Shown piece after piece: positions 1-7,800 of a stretch of DNA of 8,129 nucleotides. The position numbers and the translations under genes are program-made. The stretch comes from Flavobacteriales bacterium (GTDB lineage Bacteria > Bacteroidota > Bacteroidia > NORP154): positions 1 through 8,129 of the forward strand of contig DTSC01000345.1 in the NCBI GenBank assembly GCA_012965625.1, read 5' to 3'. Numbering within the stretch: position 1 is the first letter of the stretch; each line of letters opens with the position of its first letter. The notes beneath the pieces were generated by a model. That model saw nothing but the letters and a program-made list of their open reading frames with translations. It was not told the origin of the DNA and searched no databases.

Positions 1-2538
1 AATGATGGCTTGGCTACTGTGAGCATTACAGGAGGTACCGCTCCTTTTATTTATAGCTGGAACGATCCTCTTAGTCAAGTCACCCCAACTGCTGGTAACC
101 TGACTGCTGGAATTTACACCGTTTCGGCTACAGACTCAAATGGATGTATTGCTTCAACATCTGTCACCATTAATGAACCGCCAGCCATAATATATAATCC
201 TGCATCTAGTACTCCTAGCTGTTTTGGAGATTGTGATGGGACAGTGGGTGTTACAGTCAGTGGAGGAATCTCTCCATATATTTACCAATGGAACGACCCC
301 TCCTCTCAAACAAATGCAACGGCAGTTGGATTATGTGCAGGAACCTATACTGTTGTTATTACAGACAGCAATAATTGTACGGAAATTGCAGTAGTAAGCA
401 TCGTGGATCCTAGTCCAATTACTTCCATGGTATCATCAACAGATGAAAGTTGTTTCGGAGCATGTGATGGAAGTGTTACCGTAACTCCAAGCAATGGGCT
501 AACACCCTATACCTATTTATGGGACGACCCATTTGGACAAGCCACACAAACCGCTGGAAATATTTGTGTTGGTACTTACACGGTAATAATAACAGATAAT
601 AACGGCTGCACGGCGTCAAACTCGGTAACTGTAAATGGCCCTGCAGATCTAAGTATTAGCATCAGCTCATCAGGCAACAATCCATGTGCTGGAGATTGCA
701 TTGGATTTGCCCAGACCTTTGTATCAGGAGGAACTGCTCCTTATACATATAATTGGACTGATGGCCAAACCAACCCTCAAGCAATTAATCTTTGTGCTGG
801 ATCTTTTAATGTAACAGTTACCGATGCTAACGCATGTAGTACAATTACTTCTGTAAACATTACAGAACCCCTTGGAATGGTTGTAAATATTACAGGGAAT
901 AATATCAGTTGTAATGGAGCATGTGATGGAGATGCAACAGCGAGTGTAGGAGGTGGAACCCCTCCTTATGCTTACTTATGGAACGATCCATTATTTCAAA
1001 CCACATCAATTGCAAACAATCTTTGTGGTGGATTCTTTAATGTTACAGTCACCGATTTAAATGGCTGTTCTGAAACCACTTCAATTGTTTTGACTGAACC
1101 TCAATCCCTTGGTCTTTCCTCTACAACAAATTCTTCTACTTGTGGATTTAACAATGGATCTGCTTGCGTAAATCCAATAGGTGGTATAGCACCATATGTA
1201 ATTACCTGGAATGATCCTATGACAACTGTAGGTGCCTGCGTTTTCAACATATTGGCGGGTACTTACAACCCTATTGTAGTGGATGGTAATGGCTGTTCTT
1301 TCACCGTTCCAGTTGTGATAAATGATATCTCTGGGCCAACTATTGATAGTATAAGCAATACCAATGTTACTTGTGCAGGCGATAGCAATGGAACAGCCTC
1401 GGTATTTATAACTGGGGTTGCTCCACCATATACTTATATCTGGAAAGATAATAATGGCAACACCGTTGATAGCAATCTAACTACCATCTTTGGATTGTGG
1501 GGAGGAACTTATACTATCACAGTTATTGACGCCAACGGCTGCACTTCAGGGGCTTTGATTGCAATTAATGAACCTCCACAGCTAAACAGTGTAATCATAT
1601 CATCTAGTCCAGCATCATGTAATGGGGTCTGTGACGGTTTGGCCTCAGTAATGGTAGGAGGAGGTGTCAGCCCATATACTTATTTATGGACTGATGGCCA
1701 GACATCAACCACGGCAATAAACTTATGCGCTGGATCACACAACATTTTCATTACAGATAACAATGGCTGTACAGACCTAAATACTATTTCAATTACAGAA
1801 CCGGATGCAATAGCTATAGACGACTCTATTATTGATGTGAGTTGTAATGGAGGTGCAGATGGGCAAATATATCTGAATGTTACTGGTGGAACACCCTTTT
1901 ATTCATATAGCTGGCTGCCCTCAGGAACAAGCAGTGCTAATATTGCAACAAACCTAATTGCACAAACATATAATGTTACAGTAACGGATATAAATGGTTG
2001 TAATGAAAATGCTACTTTACTGGTCAACGATCCAGCTGCCTTAGTTGCAAGTCACGTGAGCGTCTCATCCTCGTGTGACTTAAATAATGGTTCTGCAATT
2101 GTCACTGTGTCAGGGGGCGCACAACCATATACCTATTTATGGGATGATCCAAATAACACAACTAATGATACGGTAATTGACCTATTTGCAAGAGACCCTT
2201 ATTATGTTAGCATTACAGATGCCAATGGTTGTACAATAGTACACTCAGTAATTGTAAATAATGCACCTGGTGCAATAATCGACTCTCTCGATATTACCAA
2301 TATAACATGTAATGGTTATGATGATGGTTCGGTAAATGTAATTTATAGTGGTGGCACAGCACCTTTGACTTTTGCCTGGGATGATGCTTTAGGTCAAACA
2401 ACTACCACAGCAGTAGGTTTGGAGCCAGGAGCAATTGGTGTAACAATTACTGATGCTAATGGATGCCAAACCACAGGATATGGTGTAATTATTGAACCAC
2501 CACCACTAGTAATTACTACATCATTGGATACAACCATC
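1..2538 (+). repeat. Tandem array of eleven SprB-like repeats (75-82 residues each)
   Basis: Units begin at the first Cys of a CxGxCDG-like motif. Unit starts are: R1 before base 1, R2 220, R3 451, R4 685, R5 910, R6 1141, R7 1372, R8 1618, R9 1843, R10 2074, R11 2308; the array ends at 2538. Lengths are 225-246 nt. Each unit reads CxGxxDG, a short V-rich strand, GGxxPYxYxW, a variable loop (often NDPxxQ or TDGQ), xxLxAGTYxVTVTD, NGC, then a linker usually ending EP. The first Cys and the NGC Cys are present in every complete unit and probably form a disulfide. Five units (R2, R3, R4, R5, R8) have a further Cys pair, and R6 has a shifted one. R6 and R10 carry a CxxNNGSA opening instead of CxGxxDG. 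The units have diverged at the DNA level, so this is an old array and not a recent tandem expansion. Confidence 0.93.
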
Positions 2539-3816
2539 TGTGCTGGGGAATCAACAATTATTTGGGCTGTTGCTACAGGTGGGACCTTACCATATAGTTT
2601 GTATGGGTGGAACAACGGTTTAAATGGAGATCCAACACATATCGTCACGCCAGATACAACCACTATTTATAATGTATGGATACTTGACATCAACAATTGT
2701 CCAACCCAACCTGCTTCAATCACGGTAACAGTTAATCCACTTATCACCCTAAATGCACCAGATATCGATGTGTGCGAAGGAGAGGATGCCGTTATTACAG
2801 TATCGGCAAGCGGAGGAAATGGTGGACCTTACAATTATGTTTGGAATACAGGTTTCATAGGATCAACCTTAATCATATCTGGGTTAAATTCAGAGGATGA
2901 CACAAGTTTTACAGTCACAGTATCAGATAATTGTTCCCCAGACACTACTGTTGTAGTTAACGTAACGGTACATCCTGGACCAGGAGTTCTGTTTACATCT
3001 GAAGGTGGTGGTTGTGAACCATACGTCTTTATTGCTTATTCTAGCAATCCGGATACAGTTCCGATTGTTAATTGGCTTTGGGATTTTGGAGATGGAACAA
3101 CTTCAACAGAAGCTTACACTACAACTCATGAATATTCTGTTGGAGGTGTCTATGATGTCACACTTTATGTTACATCAGATAAAGGCTGTCTGGATTCAAT
3201 TACAGACCTAGGCGCAGCAATTGTGTTCGCACTTCCAACTGCCAATTTTACTATAGTACAAAATGGTTCTGTTTTAAATCCACCAGTAACTTCCTTGTTT
3301 TCACCAGTAATTGATTTTATTAATACCTCGAGCAACAATGTGGATTCAGTAATTTGGGATTTTGGAGATCCATCAACGGGTATTAATAATACAAGCAACT
3401 TATATTATCCTAGCCACGAATTCTCTGACACAGGTACTTATACCATTACACTAACGACCTACACTCCAGAAGGCTGCTGGGACATTGTCTCACATGAGGT
3501 TACCATTGAAGGGGTCTATATCCTTTTTGCACCTAATGCATTTACGCCAAATGATGATGGAGATAATGAATATTTCATGCCTAGAGGAATGGGGGTTGAA
3601 GGGGATCAATTTGAATTGTATATTTATGACAGGTGGGGAGATCTAATTGCTGAAGTAACAGGGAATTTTAGCAATGACCCAACAATTGGATGGGATGGTA
3701 GAGCAAATAAAGGCCAACATCAAGCTCAGATCGATGTGTATGTTTGGCTAATTAAAACAGAAGACGTAAATGGGGTTAGACATGAATATGTTGGCCATGT
3801 CAGTTTAATTCGCTAA
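1..3816 (+). CDS. Giant SprB-repeat adhesin with T9SS type B (CHU_C) C-terminal domain, 5'-truncated by window
   Basis: Probable cell-surface adhesin exported by the type IX secretion system, of the kind linked to gliding and attachment. The frame is open from base 1 (Asn-Asp-Gly-Leu-Ala), so the true start lies upstream; the first in-window TTG at base 10 falls inside a repeat and is not a start. The visible 1271 codons hold eleven SprB-like repeats (1-2538), two PKD-like modules (about 2524-2739 and 2740-2970), two PKD domains carrying WDFGDGT (3079) and WDFGD (about 3355), and a CHU_C / gliding-motility C-terminal domain (about 3517-3813) with APNAFTPNDDGDNEYF, YDRWGD, GWDG and terminal GHVSLIR, ending in TAA. 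The repeats recall SprB of Flavobacterium johnsoniae, but the gene is not claimed as an orthologue because such repeats occur in many paralogues. Surface location is inferred from the sorting domain. Class is very sure; the exact ligand is unknown. Confidence 0.95.
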   Translation, partial: NDGLATVSITGGTAPFIYSWNDPLSQVTPTAGNLTAGIYTVSATDSNGCIASTSVTINEPPAIIYNPASSTPSCFGDCDGTVGVTVSGGISPYIYQWNDPSSQTNATAVGLCAGTYTVVITDSNNCTEIAVVSIVDPSPITSMVSSTDESCFGACDGSVTVTPSNGLTPYTYLWDDPFGQATQTAGNICVGTYTVIITDNNGCTASNSVTVNGPADLSISISSSGNNPCAGDCIGFAQTFVSGGTAPYTYNWTDGQTNPQAINLCAGSFNVTVTDANACSTITSVNITEPLGMVVNITGNNISCNGACDGDATASVGGGTPPYAYLWNDPLFQTTSIANNLCGGFFNVTVTDLNGCSETTSIVLTEPQSLGLSSTTNSSTCGFNNGSACVNPIGGIAPYVITWNDPMTTVGACVFNILAGTYNPIVVDGNGCSFTVPVVINDISGPTIDSISNTNVTCAGDSNGTASVFITGVAPPYTYIWKDNNGNTVDSNLTTIFGLWGGTYTITVIDANGCTSGALIAINEPPQLNSVIISSSPASCNGVCDGLASVMVGGGVSPYTYLWTDGQTSTTAINLCAGSHNIFITDNNGCTDLNTISITEPDAIAIDDSIIDVSCNGGADGQIYLNVTGGTPFYSYSWLPSGTSSANIATNLIAQTYNVTVTDINGCNENATLLVNDPAALVASHVSVSSSCDLNNGSAIVTVSGGAQPYTYLWDDPNNTTNDTVIDLFARDPYYVSITDANGCTIVHSVIVNNAPGAIIDSLDITNITCNGYDDGSVNVIYSGGTAPLTFAWDDALGQTTTTAVGLEPGAIGVTITDANGCQTTGYGVIIEPPPLVITTSLDTTICAGESTIIWAVATGGTLPYSLYGWNNGLNGDPTHIVTPDTTTIYNVWILDINNCPTQPASITVTVNPLITLNAPDIDVCEGEDAVITVSASGGNGGPYNYVWNTGFIGSTLIISGLNSEDDTSFTVTVSDNCSPDTTVVVNVTVHPGPGVLFTSEGGGCEPYVFIAYSSNPDTVPIVNWLWDFGDGTTSTEAYTTTHEYSVGGVYDVTLYVTSDKGCLDSITDLGAAIVFALPTANFTIVQNGSVLNPPVTSLFSPVIDFINTSSNNVDSVIWDFGDPSTGINNTSNLYYPSHEFSDTGTYTITLTTYTPEGCWDIVSHEVTIEGVYILFAPNAFTPNDDGDNEYFMPRGMGVEGDQFELYIYDRWGDLIAEVTGNFSNDPTIGWDGRANKGQHQAQIDVYVWLIKTEDVNGVRHEYVGHVSLIR
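2524..3513 (+). other. PKD-like and PKD domain stalk between the SprB array and the sorting domain
   Basis: Domain block inside the first adhesin. Two PKD-like modules come first: one opens with DTTICAGES and the next with DIDVCEGEDA, and each has a YxxxWN strand and ends in a TVTV-type strand. Two PKD domains follow: one has WLWDFGDGTTS and a THEYSVGGVYDVTL strand, the other has WDFGDPSTG, SHEFSDTGTYTITL and an EGCWD motif. PKD domains are Ig-like beta sandwiches of extracellular proteins, so the block probably acts as a rigid spacer that carries the repeat array away from the outer membrane. Boundaries are approximate, set by the strand motifs. Confidence 0.85.
3517..3813 (+). other. CHU_C / gliding-motility-associated C-terminal domain (T9SS type B sorting)
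   Basis: About 99 residues at the C terminus of the first adhesin. It matches the family pattern: aromatic-rich entry, PNAFTPNDDGDNEYF, a conserved IYDRWGD strand, WDG, a VYVWLI strand, then GHVSLIR at the end. Two details differ from the usual form: FTPNGDGxND is here FTPNDDGDNE, and the usual PxGxYVY is VYVWLI with an inserted QHQAQID segment. This domain is the known export and anchoring signal for type B type IX cargo, so it predicts secretion across the outer membrane and surface attachment through SprF-like partners encoded elsewhere. Confidence 0.92.
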
Positions 3817-3828
3817 TAATTTGTTTCC

Positions 3829-4491
3829 TTAATTAAAATTACCCAGGTTTTTCAGGATAGAAAAGGTCTTTTCAACATCCTTTTCAGAAACAAGAAATGT
3901 GAATTCATTTGTTGTAGAAATAACCTCAACCACATTTATGCCGGCCCAAGAAATTCGCTTAATTATAAAATAATAGACTCCTGTAATATCTGTTCCATCC
4001 TGCAATAGTTTAATTGTAACTACTGACAAATTTTTCAATTTGGTGACCAATTGCTCCCCGGCAAAGATCTTGTCTGTCTCCTTTGCTGCTGATGCACTTA
4101 ACACTATGGTTGTTTCATAAATTCCATGAGAAAATATATAAAATACATTCCTCGTTTTGTTTACCATTTCGAGTAGTTGAATCTGCTTCTGTATTAAAGT
4201 TTCAGAATTATGGTATGTTGAATAAATAAGATTTGACCTTACAATGATATCTCCTGTATTATTAAATAATTTCCTGATCTTTAAATTGATTCTCGGATTA
4301 AAACGGGGGGTAAGTCGTTTTAGTGCCATGGTTATCGCTCCTGTCTGGACATTTCGGCCAATAATTCCATTAATTTCAGGTTGTAATGTTCTAGCCAAGG
4401 CACTTAAGTTAATGATGCCATCCTCTATGTTTTCTTCAAGAAAAGGTGTTCTGGAAATTATTTCTTCTACCGTTTTTTGTATTGTAGCCAT
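3829..4491 (-). CDS. ACT domain protein, aspartokinase-regulatory-domain-like, stand-alone
   Basis: A 220-residue cytoplasmic protein with no signal peptide or membrane segment. Residues about 1-60 (with TPFLEENIEDGIINLS and ALARTLQPEI) form a helical N-terminal part. Residues about 80-140 could be a first, diverged ACT-like unit. Residues about 145-215 are a clear ACT domain: LKNLSVVTIKL, then GVYYFIIKRISWAGINVVEV, ISTTNEFTFLV and DVEKTFSIL, which is the aspartokinase-type ACT signature. No kinase domain is attached, so a role as an amino-acid-sensing regulator or subunit is inferred and not shown. The ATG at 4491 is the only usable start: going upstream in frame, a stop at 4522-4524 comes before any ATG, GTG or TTG. 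No Shine-Dalgarno is present, as is common in Bacteroidota. The gene is convergent with the adhesin (12 bp between stops) and divergent from the next gene. Fold confidence is high, function low. Confidence 0.88.
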   Translation of the reverse strand: MATIQKTVEEIISRTPFLEENIEDGIINLSALARTLQPEINGIIGRNVQTGAITMALKRLTPRFNPRINLKIRKLFNNTGDIIVRSNLIYSTYHNSETLIQKQIQLLEMVNKTRNVFYIFSHGIYETTIVLSASAAKETDKIFAGEQLVTKLKNLSVVTIKLLQDGTDITGVYYFIIKRISWAGINVVEVISTTNEFTFLVSEKDVEKTFSILKNLGNFN

Positions 4492-4516
4492 ATAGAAAGG
4501 TTTTATAATATGATAA

Positions 4517-4549
4517 CAAAACTATAAATTTTGTTGTTTTTATAACAAA
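4517..4549 (-). promoter_or_regulatory. Bacteroidota-type promoter of the ACT gene
   Basis: On the minus strand, TTTG (4549-4546) is followed after 21 nt by TAGTTTTG (4524-4517). This matches the Bacteroidota primary sigma consensus of TTTG at -33 and TAnnTTTG at -7 with the expected spacing. Transcription would start near 4510-4513, giving a leader of about 20 nt before the ATG at 4491. No other site in the spacer fits both elements as well. Confidence 0.7.
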
Positions 4550-4778
4550 TTATAATATTTTAATTAATTTATTGTATTATTTGACTATTTTAAACATTTA
4601 TAATAAAAAATTTTAATATTTCAAACACCAGCCAACCCTAAAGAAAATAAAATCGTCTATAAAATAGAACCTTTTCACTTAATAATCAGTACGTAGATAA
4701 TAATGGATATATTTATAGAATAGTTTATACTATAGTGGCAAGAATTTTCAACGATAAATTTATTTGCCCTGATTTTTT

Positions 4779-4786
4779 TATTTTTG
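4779..4786 (+). promoter_or_regulatory. Candidate -7 element for the second adhesin gene
   Basis: TATTTTTG matches TAnnTTTG and lies 16 nt before the TTG start at 4803. The upstream -33 half is weak: TTTG at 4763-4766 is only 12 nt away, and at the proper distance there is only TTTA at 4759-4762 (16-nt spacer). In T-rich DNA this match could be chance. If real, transcription would start near 4790-4793 with a leader of about 10-20 nt. Confidence 0.35.
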
Positions 4787-4802
4787 ATAGGATACTAATA
4801 CT

Positions 4803-4883
4803 TTGATCAGTTTGAAGAAGCTTATTCACTTATTTTTATTAATTCATTTACTGATTACATTCAGTTCAAATGAATCTGAAGCT
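4803..4883 (+). other. Sec signal peptide and TTG start of the second adhesin
   Basis: Residues 1-27 counted from TTG at 4803. The n-region contains Lys-Lys (4815-4820), the hydrophobic core is LIHLFLLIHLLITF, and a polar stretch ends in Ser-Glu-Ala, which suits signal peptidase I, followed by SHVMGAD. The only in-frame ATG nearby (4893) lies inside the mature domain, so a non-ATG start is needed. TTG at 4812 gives the compact M-K-K-L form and is an equally good choice. Confidence 0.75.
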
Positions 4884-7800
4884 TCACATGTCATGGGGGC
4901 GGATATATATTATATCTGTACAGGCCCAAACACGTATACCTTCACTATGAATCTGTATCGTGATTGTGGAGGAGTTAACCTACCTAGTACAGTTTCATTG
5001 AGTTTTACCTCTCCTTCAAATTGTGGAGCCAATTTTTCTGCTTCATTATCTTTAGTGAACTCCGGTGGCACAGAAGTTTCCCAGGTCTGCCCCAATGATT
5101 TACCAAATACGAATTGTAACACTGGTGGCAATCTCCCAGGTACTGAGGTTTTTACTTATACAGGAACAGTTACATTTCCTGCTAGTTGTACTGATTGGAC
5201 TTATTCTTACAATTTATGCTGTCGAAATGCACAAATAACAAATCTTGCAAGCCCCTCTAATCAAACATTTTATATAGATGGCATGGTTAATACAACCATA
5301 TGTAACAGCTCACCTCAATATATATCCTTGCCAACTCCATACATTTGTGTAGGACAATCCTTTTGCTATTCTCTTGGGACAAGTGATCCTGAAAATGATT
5401 CTTTGGTTTTTTCCCTTGTTCAACCGTTAGATGGTCCAGCTCCCCCCACTCCAATACCTTATGTTGCCGGACATACAGTAAATGAACCCTTAACGTCTTC
5501 CGTTCCTTGGTCTTTCAATTCCACCACAGGTGAATTCTGTTTTACTCCTGATGTTATACAATATGGTGTTGTGAAAATTCGAGTTGATGAATATAGAAAT
5601 GGCGTTCTCATCGGTATCTCATATAGGGAATTACAGATAATCGTGCAGTCTTGCACGAACCAGCAGCCTCAATTTTTGTCACCCCCTATAAGTAATGTAA
5701 CAGGAGGGGTATTGGCTGATACAACAATTATTGAAGTATGTCCCGGGGACAATGTCAATTTTACTATTACAGCATCTGATCCAGATGGAAATGATATCAC
5801 CATGAATTCCAACGCTGCAGTGGCTTTCCCAACGGCTAATTTCACCATATCTTGTGTATGCAATCCGGTTACCGGAACCTTTAGCTGGACACCGGACACA
5901 AGTGACATCGGCACTCATTTTCTAGCTATTAATATTCAAGATGATGGATGCCCCCTCCTGGGAACTCAATATTTAAATGTTACGATTATTGTATTAGAAG
6001 GAACTAATGCAGGACCTGATCAATATTATTATTGTATGGGAGGAAATCCTGTGCAATTAGGTGTTACAGGTGGTTCCATATTTAATTGGTCTCCATCCAC
6101 TTCCTTAAGCTGTACTACCTGCCCAAACCCTACAGCATCGCCAAGCACTACAACAACCTATATAGTAACAAGCGACCTTTCTTCAACATGTAAAAATTCT
6201 GATACCGTTACCGTATTTGTGGTACCTGATATTGTTGTAATTGCGGGACCTGATGAAACCATCTGTCTTAATGGTTCAGCTCAGCTTAGTGCTGCTGCTA
6301 GCCCACCAGGACAAGGCCCTTTTACCTATTCATGGACGCCAGCTACGGGACTATCTGATCCCAATATCGCCAATCCGATTGCTGTTCCAAGTTCAACAAC
6401 AACCTACACAGTTACTGTCACTTCGGCGGCAGGATGTTCAATGTCTGATGATGTGACAGTCACTATAAGTGGCATAGCCCCTATAGTAACAGCTACAAGT
6501 AATAGATCAATTGTGTGCCCTGGAGACACAACACAGCTTGACGCTTATGTAGGTGGCGGAAACTTTACTGTGTTGATTACCGAAATGGATCCGGGATCAC
6601 CTGATATGATAGAAATACAGAATGTTTCTAATGGAACCGTTGATGTTACAGGGTGGAAAGTTGTTACCAGTAATAGTTATACCACCTGGGCAGCAAATAT
6701 CATTGAACAAACATTAACTGGGTCCATGAATCCTGGTGATATAATGTTCTGGACAGATGCTGGAGTCAACTCTTGGGGTAACAACTTGTTTTTTAATGGG
6801 AATTCTCGCATGTGGACCTTATTATTGGATGCTTCTGGGAATGTAGCAGACTTTTTCTGTGCAGGATGGACTGCAGCGCAGGTATCTACTGGAGTGATAA
6901 CTTGTTCTGCCGGGTCCTTTAATGTAGCAACCATGTGGAATGGAGCTGGAGCACCTATGTCTCCACCTTTATCAAATGGAACTAGCCAATCTAGAATAGG
7001 CAATAGCGATAATGATGATGCTAATGATTTTGCCGTAATACCTACCTCTATAAATGCCACAAATAGTGGTCTGGGCTTACCATTCCCAGGAGGGGGCTCA
7101 GGTTCTTATGCATACAGTTGGGTGCCCACTGCTGGACTTTCCAACCCAAATATTGTCAATCCCGTTGCTACTGTGAATGGAACTACAACTTACACTGTAT
7201 CTGTAGTGGATCTTAATAATCCTTCTTGCTCCGGTTCTGCATTTGTAACGGTTACAGTTGACACATCTGAAAGTGTGATTGCAACACCGGATACAACTAT
7301 CTGTTTGGGATCAACAGTGAACCTGCAGTTAAACGCTAATGTAAACGGCACGCCTCCTCCATCAGCCCTGACTTGTGGTGGATTAAATACCACATGTGTA
7401 AATACCAACCATACCGAAACAGTTGGTAATGGACCGTTTCCAACTGGAACTGCAACACCCTACGAAGGATTTTGGCATGATGGGAGAGTGCAATATATAT
7501 ATAATGCCGCTGATCTCATCGCTAACGGAATGGTCTCTGGAACTATCTCCTCAATGGCTTTCAATGTTGCTGCCAAAGGAAGTTGGCAACCATATAATAA
7601 TTTTATTATTAAAATGAAATGTACTATACTCCCATGTTTTGTAGGTGCCACCTTTGAAACAGGACTAACAACGGTATATGGCCCAACTTCCTATTCAACT
7701 TCCCTAGGATGGAATACCCATAATCTTACAACAACTTTTGACTGGGATGGTATTTCAAATATTTTAGTAGAAGTCTGTTTTGACAATCAAAGTTATACAC

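Larger units (their letters stand above)
4492..4802. other. AT-rich divergent intergenic spacer
   Basis: 311 bp between the start of the ACT gene and the start of the second adhesin, clearly richer in A and T than the coding regions, with long runs of A/T-only sequence at 4501-4620. It contains the ACT gene promoter and a weaker plus-strand -7 candidate. I saw no tRNA, no structured RNA and no ORF with a plausible product. A short inverted repeat (5-bp arms, 4720-4724 and 4729-4733) is present but could be chance in such AT-rich DNA. Confidence 0.8.

Noticed and set aside
1..2538. Array as recent tandem duplication or CRISPR-like repeat
   Set aside because: Units are in frame, 225-246 nt, and diverged at the DNA level; they are protein repeats.
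2394..3398. Short frames on both strands within the first adhesin
   Set aside because: All overlap PKD-like and PKD coding sequence in the main frame and show no domain of their own.
4244..4495. Plus-strand 83-residue open frame
   Set aside because: It is the antisense of the ACT gene, has no known domain and no promoter or leader.
4720..4733. Inverted repeat with 5-bp arms (operator or hairpin)
   Set aside because: Arms are too short and AT-only or nearly so; expected by chance in this spacer.
4796..4805. TAATACTTTG as a second -7 element
   Set aside because: The gap between TA and TTTG is four bases instead of two, and the TTTG overlaps the probable TTG start.
6677..7060. Minus-strand 127-residue open frame
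   Set aside because: It lies wholly inside the continuous 1109-codon plus frame with recognisable domains; composition looks like an antisense shadow.
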